Assembly: GCA_963753815.1 (NCBI GenBank)
Contig: CAVWDU010000003.1
Coordinates: 434,001-498,000 of the forward strand
Direction: 5' to 3'
DNA length: 64,000 bases
DNA from: CAVWDU01 sp963753815
Lineage (GTDB): Bacteria; Pseudomonadota; Gammaproteobacteria; Pseudomonadales; Halieaceae
Shown here piece after piece: positions 1 through 9,261 of this stretch. How positions within the stretch are numbered: the stretch's first letter is position 1; the number at the start of each line of letters is the position of its first letter. The position numbers and the translations under genes were made by a program. The notes beneath the pieces are model-generated. The model was not told the origin of the DNA and searched no databases. It saw only the letters and a program-made list of their open reading frames with translations.

Positions 1-1
1 C

Positions 2-184
2 GACCTCGCCGCGCGCATAAACCAGCGGGGCGGAACGGCCCGCGTGTATATATACCCGGGCAACACCCATGCCCTGAAACGCAGCGAGCACCGCTGGTTC
101 TCGCCCGAGGGGACGGTGCCCGGCGCACCCACCGCCCTGGCTCGCGACACGCGACTGTTCCAGCAGGGCCGCTTCGCCGATTGA
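2..184 (+). CDS. C-terminal end of an alpha/beta-hydrolase-like protein (partial)
   Basis: An open frame enters from the left edge and stops with TGA at 182-184, giving 60 residues. It contains YPGNTHAL followed by HRWFSP, which resembles the catalytic-histidine region near the C-terminus of alpha/beta hydrolases of the dienelactone-hydrolase or prolyl-oligopeptidase type. Codon use is GC-rich like its neighbours. The nucleophile and acid would lie outside the window, so the family call rests on one short motif and is tentative. The next gene starts about 40 bases downstream on the same strand. Confidence 0.45.
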   Translation, partial: DLAARINQRGGTARVYIYPGNTHALKRSEHRWFSPEGTVPGAPTALARDTRLFQQGRFAD

Positions 185-195
185 TCGCCGCCTGT

Positions 196-240
196 TAAGA
201 ATACGAACATCAAGAATACGAATATGAAGGATACGAACAT
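196..240 (+). repeat. Three 15-bp tandem repeats spanning the SDR gene start
   Basis: Three consecutive imperfect 15-mers (196-210, 211-225, 226-240) share the pattern AAGAATACGAACAT with one or two changes each. The unit is five codons, so units 2 and 3 carry in-frame ATG starts (224 and 239) for the same reading frame. The array therefore sets the ribosome entry region of the downstream dehydrogenase. Confidence 0.75.
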
Positions 241-988
241 GGACACCCACGACCCCTCCCCATTCCGCCTGGACGACAAGGTCGCCCTCGTCACCGGCGC
301 GGGGAAAGGTATCGGTCGCAGCTGCGTGGCGGGCCTGGTCGCCGCGGGAGCGACCGTGATCGCGGTCTCCCGCACAGAGAGTGACCTCGAGAGCCTGGAG
401 TCCGCGCATCCCGGCAAGGTGCAGGCCTGGGTTGCGGACGTCACCTCTGAGGATTTTCTTCGGGGTATCGAGGCCCTGGATGCACTGGACATACTGGTCA
501 ACAACGTGGGCACCAACAAACCCCAGCCCTTTACCGAGGTCGAGCGTTCAGCCCTGGATCTCATGCTGGACCTGAATGTTCGGTCAGCGTTTCTGGTCGC
601 CCAGGCAGCCGCCCGTGTCATGGTTCGCCGGGGAGCCGGTTCCATCATCCACATGGGATCACAGATGGGCCACGTGGGAGCCCCCAACCGCACCGTCTAT
701 TGCATGACCAAACACGCGATAGAGGGTCTCACCAAGGCGATGGCGGTGGAGCTGGCCGCCAGTGGGGTGCGGGTCAATTCTGTCGCGCCAACGTTTATCG
801 AAACCCCGATGACGCGTCCGATGCTCGAGAACCCGGACTTCCTGGCGGATGTGGTGTCGCGCATCCCCATGGGCAGGGTTGGCCAGGCGGAAGATGTCGC
901 CAGCGCGGTGGTGTTCCTCGCGAGCTCGGCTTCCGCGATGGTCACCGGTGACAGCCTGAAGGTGGATGGCGGCTGGACTGCAGTCTAA
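224..988 (+). CDS. SDR family NAD(P)-dependent oxidoreductase
   Basis: A 254-residue classical short-chain dehydrogenase. The cofactor motif TGAGKGIG is at residues 24-31, NNVG at 93-96, and the catalytic set includes Ser146, Tyr159 and Lys163 (YCMTK). The C-terminus ends in DGGWTAV, as in the gluconate 5-dehydrogenase and 3-ketoacyl-reductase-like subfamilies. Substrate cannot be inferred. Two in-frame ATGs (224, 239) lie in a 15-bp tandem repeat, so the N-terminal five residues are uncertain. It converges with the symporter gene; its neighbours suggest a catabolic dehydrogenase, which is inference. Confidence 0.93.
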   Translation: MKDTNMDTHDPSPFRLDDKVALVTGAGKGIGRSCVAGLVAAGATVIAVSRTESDLESLESAHPGKVQAWVADVTSEDFLRGIEALDALDILVNNVGTNKPQPFTEVERSALDLMLDLNVRSAFLVAQAAARVMVRRGAGSIIHMGSQMGHVGAPNRTVYCMTKHAIEGLTKAMAVELAASGVRVNSVAPTFIETPMTRPMLENPDFLADVVSRIPMGRVGQAEDVASAVVFLASSASAMVTGDSLKVDGGWTAV

Positions 989-993
989 CTCCC

Positions 994-1009
994 TTCAACA
1001 GGCTGCCAG
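994..1009. repeat. 16-bp match to the terminus of the palindromic repeat family
   Basis: The 16 bases TTCAACAGGCTGCCAG between two convergent stop codons are identical to the right end and adjacent base pairs of the repeat element at 47118-47261 (47248-47263). No second terminus or body of the element is visible here, so this is either a solo remnant of an inverted repeat or coincidence. Confidence 0.35.
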
Positions 1010-1012
1010 GCG

Positions 1013-2620
1013 TCATACCAGGTTTTTGAACAGCCATAAAAACAAGAGGCAGCAAAAAAAATAAAGCAGCAAATAATAACTGGCCCGGTCAATCTTTCCA
1101 GGGATGACATACCAGCCCTGCTCCATCTCCTGGCGCCCCTGCGCCCTGAACAGCGCCTGCTGGCCACGCACGGTGTAGGGGTGATCGTAGTCCTTGCGAC
1201 CGTCGATGAGGAGGCTGGCCGCCCAGGCCACCGGTATACTGACCAATCCGCCGATAGCCGCATACCATGGCCAGGCGGTCGCGGTGTTTGATTCCAGCCA
1301 CCATAGTGCGAGGAACCCCGCGAGGATACCCACCATCAGGCCACGTTCGGATGTATGGCGTGAGTAAAAGCCAAGCACATAGGCCGCCAGCTTGGCGCCC
1401 ACGAGAAACGATCCCACCTTGCTCAGGGCCTCCAGCACCGAACCCTCGCTATCGAGAAAAAGGATCGCCGGGACTACGATCAAAACACCCCACATCACGG
1501 TGAACAGGCGCGAGGCCTTCAGGTAGTGTTCGGGCGTGGCATCACGCTGCCAGTACTGCTGGTAAAAATCCACGGTGGTTACCGTGGCCATGGAGTTCAG
1601 ACTGGAATCGAGACTGGACATGGCCGCGGCTACGGCGGCCGCCGCGATGACGCCCATCAGTCCTGGAATGGGCATCTGGGAGACGAACTCGAGCACAATC
1701 ATGTTACCGTTGGAAAACGTCCTGCCACCGAAGTACTGGAACAGCAGCACGCCGATGAAAAAAAACAGGAAAAAAATCAGGAAGGCCACATAGGCCATGA
1801 ACAGATAGGATTTTTTGGCATCACCCAGCGTCCTGGCCGTCAGGGTACGCTGTACCATCATCTGGTTCACCCCGTAAACCACGACGTGATAGATCGACAT
1901 CGCCACCACGCCGGTCCATATCGTGGCCACCACTTCAGGATCGCGGCTGGTGTTGAAAAGGTCGAGCTTTCCCGCGGCATCCAGCTCCGCCAACACCGGG
2001 GCCAGGCCTTCGGGCATCGCCGCCAGCAGGAGCAGCAGAACGGTCACGGCGCCGACCAGCAAGATCACGGTCTGGGCAACGTCGGTCCAGATGACCGCGG
2101 CTATGCCACCAAGCGTTGTGTAAGCGAGCGCCACCGTCGCGACCATCAGTATCGCGGGAACCGCATCAATCCCGGTAATAAACTGGATAACAAGGGCCGT
2201 GGTATACAGCATGATGCCCGAGTAAGCGATATTGCCGAACAGGAAAACAGCCGACATCACGGAGCGCGTCAGGCGGCCGAAGCGGCGCTCGAGATAGTCG
2301 AATATGGAGGCCACGCCGCTATTGTAGAAAAACGGCAGGAACACAGAGACCACAACGAAGATCGCGAGCGGGTAATTGACGTGGATGAAAATAACGGACA
2401 GCCCTTCTTCATAGGCCCAGGCGGGGCCGCCGAGAAAGGTGAGCGCACCGACATAGGTGGCTACCACCGAAACGCCGATGGCCCACCAGGGCGTTGTACG
2501 GTCACCGAGGTAGTAGTCCTCCGCGGTGTGCACACGCCTGCTCAGTGCTGCGCCCAGGACCAGGGTTCCAACCAGGTAGCCGATGACAATCGACCAGTTG
2601 AGTGCGCCAAATTCCGCCAT
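1013..2620 (-). CDS. Sodium:solute symporter (SSS family)
   Basis: A 535-residue polytopic membrane protein. The N-terminus (LNWSIVIGYLVGTLVLG, then RRVHTAEDYYLGDR) and the segment VSVVATYVGALTFLGGPAWAY match the SSS fold's first helices, with about 13 hydrophobic segments following. It would import an organic solute with sodium across the inner membrane; the substrate is unknown. It is the last gene of a minus-strand run: only 16 bases separate it from the SnoaL-like gene upstream, which supports co-transcription. Length is normal for the family. Confidence 0.9.
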   Translation of the reverse strand: MAEFGALNWSIVIGYLVGTLVLGAALSRRVHTAEDYYLGDRTTPWWAIGVSVVATYVGALTFLGGPAWAYEEGLSVIFIHVNYPLAIFVVVSVFLPFFYNSGVASIFDYLERRFGRLTRSVMSAVFLFGNIAYSGIMLYTTALVIQFITGIDAVPAILMVATVALAYTTLGGIAAVIWTDVAQTVILLVGAVTVLLLLLAAMPEGLAPVLAELDAAGKLDLFNTSRDPEVVATIWTGVVAMSIYHVVVYGVNQMMVQRTLTARTLGDAKKSYLFMAYVAFLIFFLFFFIGVLLFQYFGGRTFSNGNMIVLEFVSQMPIPGLMGVIAAAAVAAAMSSLDSSLNSMATVTTVDFYQQYWQRDATPEHYLKASRLFTVMWGVLIVVPAILFLDSEGSVLEALSKVGSFLVGAKLAAYVLGFYSRHTSERGLMVGILAGFLALWWLESNTATAWPWYAAIGGLVSIPVAWAASLLIDGRKDYDHPYTVRGQQALFRAQGRQEMEQGWYVIPGKIDRASYYLLLYFFCCLLFLWLFKNLV

Positions 2621-2636
2621 GTCGGGCTTCCTGTTT

Positions 2637-3638
2637 TCAGGTGCGCAGGATTGTTTTTATCCGGGCGAGGACATCCAGATCCTGTTTGTAGAGGTAGTGG
2701 AGCAGATCGATGAAAATCCAGTTCTCCGCCAGCTTGTCACCCTCACGGCGGTAGATGTCCACCACCCGCATTTCCGTCTGCCGGTTCGAGGCCGGCAGAC
2801 CCAGAAAACCGCCCGCGGCCTTCATTTCCAGGTTGGCCCAGCCAAACCAGCCGGCGTAATGGCCTTCGGCAATACGGCTGACGTGGCCGTTGAACACGAT
2901 ATCGTCAAGCCCGTCGGCGAATGGCCCCTGGTGTTGCTGCTCGTAGCGCTCCTGCGTGTAGGCCGCACCAATACCCGCCGGGCCAAACCACAACATATCG
3001 TCGTGCCAGGTGGCGTTGAGCTCTCCCACGGAGGAGTGCATGTCCGACCCCGTGAGCTGACGCGTCATCTGGTTCACCAGTGCCAGGGTTTTCCTGCCCT
3101 CCTCCAGTGGCTGGGCAGCATACAACAGGCCGTCGTGAGTCAGGGGACCCGGGGCGATGATTGCCGCACCGGTTTGCAGCGGCAGGGGATGCAACCCCAC
3201 CTGTTGCATGACCCCGAGAATGTCAACGAACAGCGCAGTCTCGGTGATCCTGTCGCCGTCGACCCGATTGAACTCGCAATACCGCAGGAAGGCCAGCTTG
3301 CCGTTGGCAGGAATTCCCAGCCACTCGCGGTCGAACAGGCCCATCAGGTGCCCCATGGAGCAAACCCACTCGCTCTTGAACCCATCGGCGTCGTTCAGCC
3401 CCGCCATGAACACATCCGGCCGGCGCTGCACCCTGCTGAATGCCGCCCGGAACGGCTGCCAAAACGTCGTCGCCACCGCTACCGCGCCGCGCTGTTCGTA
3501 AAAAGGATGCATGCCGCGCCAGTAATAGTCACTCGTGACGTGGTCGGCAATGACGGCGGCGATTCCGTCAACCGATGTCGAATCCAGGGCCCGGTAATAA
3601 TCCAGAACCACGGCTTTGCTGTGCTGAAAGTCTGTCAT
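2637..3638 (-). CDS. SnoaL-like (NTF2-fold) protein with two tandem domains, shorter paralogue
   Basis: A 333-residue protein with no signal peptide. Both halves look like NTF2/SnoaL-fold domains: residues about 5-150 (KAVVLDYYRALDS at the start, a typical first helix) and about 165-325 (VNQMTRQLTG then ending in NWIFIDLLHYLYKQ). SnoaL-like proteins are cone-shaped isomerases, hydrolases or cyclases acting on small hydrophobic molecules; the reaction here is unknown. It starts 4 bases after the neighbouring paralogue stops and sits 16 bases before the symporter gene, so the three are probably one operon. Confidence 0.75.
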   Translation of the reverse strand: MTDFQHSKAVVLDYYRALDSTSVDGIAAVIADHVTSDYYWRGMHPFYEQRGAVAVATTFWQPFRAAFSRVQRRPDVFMAGLNDADGFKSEWVCSMGHLMGLFDREWLGIPANGKLAFLRYCEFNRVDGDRITETALFVDILGVMQQVGLHPLPLQTGAAIIAPGPLTHDGLLYAAQPLEEGRKTLALVNQMTRQLTGSDMHSSVGELNATWHDDMLWFGPAGIGAAYTQERYEQQHQGPFADGLDDIVFNGHVSRIAEGHYAGWFGWANLEMKAAGGFLGLPASNRQTEMRVVDIYRREGDKLAENWIFIDLLHYLYKQDLDVLARIKTILRT

Positions 3639-3642
3639 CCCG

Positions 3643-4788
3643 TCAAGCCCGAGCCGCGGCGATTTGCATCATCACGTCCAGCTCATTGAATAACATCCAC
3701 TCACGCTGGATGAGTCCATCGACAATCAGGTGTTGGGTGATACCCCAGATCTGGACTTCAACGCCTGTCGGCGCGCCGTAGATTCCATCCCCCGTATGCA
3801 GGCCCGTGCCGCTCCAGCGCTCGGCGCTCAGGTAGCCGTCGCGGTCATTGCCCATCCAGTAGACCTCGTCCACCTGCAGCGCAAGGTGCAGGAAACACCG
3901 CCTGAACTCGCTTACCATCGCCGCGTATTCACCCGCACCAGACAGCGCGCGATCCGTGGTGCCGCGAAAAGAGAAACCCGGCACATAATTCCGCTGCAAC
4001 GCCGAGAAGTCTTCCTCGTTCCATATCGCCTGCCAATTGGCCCGGGTAAAGGCATCGACATCGAACCCCGATACCGGGTCCGACAGGGACAACGGCGTCC
4101 GGGGGCTCGCTGATTCGCGCAACTGCTGCCACACCTTCGGCGCGCGGGGCCACCCGGCGGGTGATTGGGCGGCCAGGCGCGCTGCCATTTCCCCGGGATC
4201 GTGCCCGAGCTGCGCCACGAGGCTGCTGTTGTTGTACAGCACGTGCTCGAGAAAAATGCGGTTGTCGAGGGCGACACAATTGGCGATCACCAGTACATCA
4301 ACCTCGCGGCCGGTTGCCGGCCCGTATTTGCTATCGCCATCATTGGTGCCGCGAATCAACGTGCGGTGCGAGGTGTGGTACCCAATCTCGTCATCACCCG
4401 CCCAGATGACCTCGTCGGCAATGAGGCGGATGTCCGAAAATGCCCCGGTCGTGTGGTGGGTATCGGCAATAATTTTGCGGTTGCCGAGTTGCAGGCCGTA
4501 GTCGTCAAAAACCTGCGAATCCCCTGCGTAGGTATCGGCGATGTATTCCACATCCCGATCTTCCCAGATACGGTAGGTGATGCGCACAATGTAATCGATG
4601 ATGTTTCTGTAAGTGCTTTCGAAGCCCAGCATTGATTGTGCCGGGCCAAAATCGGCCGGAATACGGGGCTCTGTCTCCCGATAGCCATTACCCCGACCCT
4701 GCCGCCCCAGGTAACTGTCCAGTGATATTCCGAAGCCGTCGGGCATATGCCCCCGACTCAGGTGACGAGCGGTACGTGGATCATTCAT
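3643..4788 (-). CDS. SnoaL-like (NTF2-fold) protein with two tandem domains, longer paralogue
   Basis: A 381-residue cytosolic protein. Residues about 60-200 form one NTF2-like unit (IIDYIVRITYRIWEDRDVEYI opens it) and about 235-375 a second (FTRANWQAIWNEEDF opens it, EWMLFNELDVMMQI closes it). Ester-cyclase or SnoaL-like proteins share this pattern. The similar layout to the next gene suggests an ancient duplication, so the locus encodes four NTF2 folds. Upstream is a 147-base gap from the sulfotransferase gene. Enzymatic activity is not proven; a binding or accessory role is possible. Confidence 0.75.
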   Translation of the reverse strand: MNDPRTARHLSRGHMPDGFGISLDSYLGRQGRGNGYRETEPRIPADFGPAQSMLGFESTYRNIIDYIVRITYRIWEDRDVEYIADTYAGDSQVFDDYGLQLGNRKIIADTHHTTGAFSDIRLIADEVIWAGDDEIGYHTSHRTLIRGTNDGDSKYGPATGREVDVLVIANCVALDNRIFLEHVLYNNSSLVAQLGHDPGEMAARLAAQSPAGWPRAPKVWQQLRESASPRTPLSLSDPVSGFDVDAFTRANWQAIWNEEDFSALQRNYVPGFSFRGTTDRALSGAGEYAAMVSEFRRCFLHLALQVDEVYWMGNDRDGYLSAERWSGTGLHTGDGIYGAPTGVEVQIWGITQHLIVDGLIQREWMLFNELDVMMQIAAARA

Positions 4789-4935
4789 AGACTTCTCTCC
4801 TGTCTACCCCGGCCAAACCCCACCGCTACCAGGGTTTGTGTCGCGGTCCGACGGTGGTATGAGGCCTGTGCCGCAGAGCGAGCGAACCCCCGTTAATCGT
4901 GTGTTGATCGAAGCTCGGCCAGCTGCCCCCTGCTA

Positions 4936-6819
4936 TCACACAGCGGCATCGCCAGGACCCTGATCGCTCAACCCGAGTGCACGCATTAGCGGATCGATTG
5001 AATCCCCGTATCGCCGCCACATGCCTACAGACGTGGTATAAATTCTTTGTCGAACCTGTTCCGCGCTCGGGGTCAGGACCACGCGACTGTTGTCGTAATA
5101 ACGCAGCATCGACGGCTCGAAGGGCAGTTCGAGAAACGCGGTCATGCGCCGAACACCGCCTTCGAGGTCATTGACGGTGTCTTCGTAGTCGATTGTGAGC
5201 AGGCTGGCGGGGTAGTGCATTTGCCACCACGCCATCAGGTCGGCGTGCGCCCGGTAGCAGTGCCCCAGTGCAGCGAGGTCGTGTGAATAGCCCTGGTTAT
5301 CATCGAACGGCAGGCGAAAAATCGACACGCAGTTATCGATGGGATTGCGCCGGCAATACAGCAGTTTCGCCTCGGGGAAAAGCGTCAGGATGAAACCGAC
5401 GAAATTGTAATTCAGTGGATTTTTATCCAGCACATATGCGGCATCCCCGCAGCGAGCCCGCATACTCGCGAGGTAGCGTTGACGAAACCGCGTCACCAAG
5501 TCCGAATCAAGTGATGCGATGCAATTCGGGAACGGCGTGTCACTCGTGTCGACCAGTTCCTGCACCAGTTCGTTGATGAAGCCGACCTCGCCGGCACCGG
5601 CCACGTTGCTATGACAGCTCAGAATCTGCTCTGTCAGCGTTGTGCCGGAGCGCGGCATCCCGATGATGAATACGGGCACGGGGTCACCGGGTCGCGACTC
5701 GACCGGGGGTGCGGCAGCGGCGGGAAAAACCCGCCGACACGCGTCTACATAGGCTTCTGCGGCCCTGCGGTCGTAGGGATTTCGGGCCGCCTTGATCGCC
5801 TGGGCCTGTTTGAAAAAATCCATGCCCGCCCGGTAGTCCCCATCTTTTTCAGCCTCGCAACCAAGCGCGAAAAGCAGGGGCGAGCGCAGTGCCTCAACAC
5901 AGGCCGGGTCCGCCAGCATCGCCTCGACCGCGCTTACTTCTTCGCCTGTGAGCCGTTCATTACGCAGTTTTGCCAGTTGATAGTACGCACTGGCATGGCG
6001 GGGGTTATTGGCAAGTGCTGACCGAAAGGCGACGGCCGCCCCCGCACTGTTGCCCATCTGCTCTTGCAATACGCCCAGGTGATGATGCGCCTCTGCATTC
6101 CCGGGCTGGTGGATCAACACGCCTTCAAGCGTCGCGAGCGCTGCATCGTAATCACGAAGCTGCTTCAGTACGGTAGAGAGATGCAGCTTTGCACGGACGC
6201 TACCGCCCTTCGCGATCGCGCGCTCCAGATTCTCCCGTGCCTCGTCGTACCGCCCCTCACGCATCAGGACTTCGCCCCGGGTGACCAGGAACTGGCTGCG
6301 CCCGGGTTCAGCGGACAATGCGGTATCGATAGCCGCCAGAGCAGGTTTTGGCCGATCGACAGCCAGCAGTGAAACCGCCAGGTTATGGCGACACTCTGAA
6401 AAGTCCGGCCGCATTGCCAGGGCCTGCTCAAAGCAGGGTATCGCCTCGGCATGCCTGTCTATAGCCGCGAGCGCGTTCCCGAGGTTATTGAGGGCCTGTG
6501 TCTTGTCGGCGCTCCGTTCCAGGGATTTCCGGAACGCGGCGATAGCTTCCTCGTAGCGGTGCAGGCCGCTGAGGGCGAGCCCGAGATTGTTGAGGGTTTC
6601 GCCGTCACCGCCGTGGCTTTTGACCGCCGTTTCAAGACAGCCAAGCGCGTCGGCGAATCTCGCCGTCCGCACCAGGACAACCCCCAGCAGATTGAGCGCA
6701 AATTCGTTGTTCGGGTCTGTGTCGAGTACGCGCCTGTAGGCGGAGCCCGCAGCTTCGAGATCGCCTCGCTGCTGCGCGGCATAACCCGCTTCCAGGAGCT
6801 TTATCAACTCGGGCGTCAT
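4936..6819 (-). CDS. TPR-containing sulfotransferase
   Basis: A 627-residue fusion. Residues about 1-300 are TPR-like helical repeats (for example ALNLLGVVLVRTARFADALG and LNNLGLALSGLHRYEEAI). Residues about 378-620 are a sulfotransferase domain with the PAPS 5'-phosphosulfate loop IIGMPRSGTT near residue 382, the 3'-phosphate motif CRRNPIDNCVSIF, and a C-terminal RQRIYTTSVGMWRRY. No signal peptide is seen. The acceptor is unknown. It lies 48 bases after the TonB receptor gene on the same strand; a receptor-sulfotransferase pair of this type recurs in marine proteobacteria as far as I recall, but its purpose is not established. Confidence 0.92.
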   Translation of the reverse strand: MTPELIKLLEAGYAAQQRGDLEAAGSAYRRVLDTDPNNEFALNLLGVVLVRTARFADALGCLETAVKSHGGDGETLNNLGLALSGLHRYEEAIAAFRKSLERSADKTQALNNLGNALAAIDRHAEAIPCFEQALAMRPDFSECRHNLAVSLLAVDRPKPALAAIDTALSAEPGRSQFLVTRGEVLMREGRYDEARENLERAIAKGGSVRAKLHLSTVLKQLRDYDAALATLEGVLIHQPGNAEAHHHLGVLQEQMGNSAGAAVAFRSALANNPRHASAYYQLAKLRNERLTGEEVSAVEAMLADPACVEALRSPLLFALGCEAEKDGDYRAGMDFFKQAQAIKAARNPYDRRAAEAYVDACRRVFPAAAAPPVESRPGDPVPVFIIGMPRSGTTLTEQILSCHSNVAGAGEVGFINELVQELVDTSDTPFPNCIASLDSDLVTRFRQRYLASMRARCGDAAYVLDKNPLNYNFVGFILTLFPEAKLLYCRRNPIDNCVSIFRLPFDDNQGYSHDLAALGHCYRAHADLMAWWQMHYPASLLTIDYEDTVNDLEGGVRRMTAFLELPFEPSMLRYYDNSRVVLTPSAEQVRQRIYTTSVGMWRRYGDSIDPLMRALGLSDQGPGDAAV

Positions 6820-6867
6820 TGCGGACGTGGAACCGGGGCGGAGGGCAGTCGCTCCGCCCCGCCGCTG

Positions 6868-9261
6868 CTAGAAATTGTAACCCAGTCGCAGGCCCCACAT
6901 GCGCGGATTCTGATAGTCATACCCCACTCTAGCCCGGCTGAATATCTCCGTATAGGTCTGGATCAGCTCGTCGGTGGCGTTGTTGACCCAGAGTTTGGCA
7001 GACAATTTGCCCGTAGGCGATGCCCAGGCTATCGACGCGTTGACCTTGGTAAAGGAGTCCTGCTCGCCGAAAAAGACCGGCGCCCGGTTGGTCATGTAAC
7101 CGTCATTGTAGTAGACAAGGACATAGGGCGTTATCGTTCCCAGGTCACCCAGGTCCAGCACGTAGGAGAAGCCCGTGCTCAGGGTGAATTCAGGCGAATA
7201 GGCGGTGCGTTCGCCGTCCATCACATAAACACACTGACCGGCTATTTCTTCGGAGCCTATCGGACAAATGCCGTTCCAGACCAGGTTGCCCGCGCCGACC
7301 ACGAACTCGTCGTATTCCGAGTCTTCGAAGGTCGCCCCGAAGTCGACGGAAAAGTTCTCAGTCGGATACCAGTAGCCTTCCAGTTCGACACCCCTGGAAG
7401 TGATGGAACCCCCGGGCACCTGCACCGCGACCGCAACGCCTGTATCGCCCTGCTCCACGAACTGGGTCGTGTTCAACCCCTCATACTCGGCGTTGTAGAC
7501 CGTGGCGTTCAGCACCAGCTTACCGTCGAAGAGCACCGAACGAACACCCAGTTCGAAGGTGTCGTTCGTTTGCGGCTCCAGCAGGTCCTGGGTCACCGGA
7601 TCGGTACCGCCAGCGATGTAAGCTGTAGCGTAGGAGGCGTACACCATGGTGTCATCGCTCAAGTCGTAGGAGAGACCGACACGATAGTCCACGTTGGAAT
7701 CATCACCGCTCTGCATCGGATTCTGCCCGTAGGTGTAGTTGGGGGTGGGACCGACGCGTGAGGCAGGATCGAAGGGCAGCGGGTCTGAGACCTGCGATTC
7801 CCTGTCATCTTCCGTGTAACGCAGGCCCAGGGTGGCCTTCAGGCGATCAGTCAGGTTGTAGTCTGCCTGACCATAGATCGCAATGGATTCCGTGCCGCCA
7901 CGACCCTCGGAATTCCAGTACGCCCATGACGGCGTCTGGGGGGTCGCGCCGGCATAACCACTCCAGGACTCCACGAGACTGGCGAACTGGTACGCGTTGA
8001 TGTTGTCATCATCCTGGCTGTCGAACCAGTACAGGCCCAGCGTGTATTGCAACGGGCCATCGTGCGCCGAGTTGACGGCGAGATCGACCTGGTAAGACAC
8101 GTTCTCGATGTAGTTGCCATCGAACCATTGTGCGTTGCGCGAGAAATCGGCATCGGAAAACTGGTCCATCGTATAGTCGAAGCGCGCGGCCGTCATCCGG
8201 ATGTCATGGTGGTCAAGCTGCCAGTTGACGTCGACGTAGAGTGCCAGTTCTTCGAGTTCGCGGATCGGGTCCGAGTCGAGGTCGATGGTAAACGCGTCGC
8301 GAATCGTTTTTGCCGACTCATCCCCCGCGCACACATTGCCCGCCTGGATACGACCGCCGGGACGATCGCCGTCCGGGCACCCCTCGTAGATACCCATCCT
8401 GGGGTCCAGAAAGCCATCGATGGCGTTGATCTGCGTAGGGTCGTCCCTGTCGAGCGGAATGCCGGCACCTTTGTACCCGAAGTTCAGGTTGCCATTGCCG
8501 GTGTCTTTCCAGTGGGTGGCGCCAAAGTTGATGGAGAAGTTGTCTGTCAGCTGGAACAGCAGCTGGCCGCGGATGTAGGTGTAATCCGAGTCTTTGAGCC
8601 CCGCGGAAGAGTTGACGATGTTGTCCACAAACGGATCGCGCTCTTCGTCCAGCGCTGTCACCCGCAGCGCCACCGAGTCGCCGAGGGGTACGTTCACAAA
8701 CCCTTCCAGACGGCGGAAGCTGTAGTCACCGACCCCGGCCGAGATGCCATAGTCCAGCTCTTCGAGATCGGGCTTGTTGGTGATGACGTTGATGAGTCCC
8801 CCGTAGGTATTACGGCCGAACAGGGTGCCCTGGGGGCCACGCAGGACCTCGACCCGGTCAATGTCGACATAGCCCGCGAGCGCCTGCCCCTGGGTGGGGA
8901 GATACATGCCGTTGTGGTAGATCGGTACCGCGATGTCGGTGGTGCCGGCGGTCCCCGCCCCGCGGATAACCGCCTGCGGGTTGTTGCCGAAGCCGCCAAC
9001 CGTCAGCCCGGGCGCAATGGTCTCGAGGTCGCGGATGTCGAAAATCTGCGCCTTGAGGATATCGTCGCCAGAGACCGACGTCACAGCAACCGGCACGTCC
9101 TGAATACTGACCGCACGTTTGGTGGCTGTGACGATGACCTCCTCCAGCACCCCCTGGGAGTCCTGGGCAACTGCGGGATACCCGACGATGGCGGCGCTGA
9201 CCGCGGTCGCGAGTATCGTGGTGTGCCTCAGGGGCCGCAGACTTGATTCGTAATTGTTCAT
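6868..9261 (-). CDS. TonB-dependent outer-membrane receptor
   Basis: A 797-residue receptor with a long N-terminal signal peptide ending near residue 32 (AVAQ). The TonB box EEVIVTATKR is at residues 40-49, a plug domain follows (VPVAVTSVSGDDIL, RGAGTAGTTDIAVPIY, VEVLRGPQGTLFGRNTYGG), then a 22-strand-type barrel ending in GLRLGYNF with the terminal Phe. The plug style resembles receptors used for organic substrates in sphingomonads and marine gammaproteobacteria rather than classic siderophore receptors; this is inference. It is the first gene of the minus-strand run reaching to 1013. A good ribosome site (GAGGAG) precedes the ATG. Confidence 0.95.
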   Translation of the reverse strand: MNNYESSLRPLRHTTILATAVSAAIVGYPAVAQDSQGVLEEVIVTATKRAVSIQDVPVAVTSVSGDDILKAQIFDIRDLETIAPGLTVGGFGNNPQAVIRGAGTAGTTDIAVPIYHNGMYLPTQGQALAGYVDIDRVEVLRGPQGTLFGRNTYGGLINVITNKPDLEELDYGISAGVGDYSFRRLEGFVNVPLGDSVALRVTALDEERDPFVDNIVNSSAGLKDSDYTYIRGQLLFQLTDNFSINFGATHWKDTGNGNLNFGYKGAGIPLDRDDPTQINAIDGFLDPRMGIYEGCPDGDRPGGRIQAGNVCAGDESAKTIRDAFTIDLDSDPIRELEELALYVDVNWQLDHHDIRMTAARFDYTMDQFSDADFSRNAQWFDGNYIENVSYQVDLAVNSAHDGPLQYTLGLYWFDSQDDDNINAYQFASLVESWSGYAGATPQTPSWAYWNSEGRGGTESIAIYGQADYNLTDRLKATLGLRYTEDDRESQVSDPLPFDPASRVGPTPNYTYGQNPMQSGDDSNVDYRVGLSYDLSDDTMVYASYATAYIAGGTDPVTQDLLEPQTNDTFELGVRSVLFDGKLVLNATVYNAEYEGLNTTQFVEQGDTGVAVAVQVPGGSITSRGVELEGYWYPTENFSVDFGATFEDSEYDEFVVGAGNLVWNGICPIGSEEIAGQCVYVMDGERTAYSPEFTLSTGFSYVLDLGDLGTITPYVLVYYNDGYMTNRAPVFFGEQDSFTKVNASIAWASPTGKLSAKLWVNNATDELIQTYTEIFSRARVGYDYQNPRMWGLRLGYNF

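Noticed and set aside
1526..2713. A 395-codon plus-strand frame opposite the symporter gene
   Set aside because: Shadow frame rich in His, Arg and Gly from reading a GC-rich membrane protein backwards; no domains.
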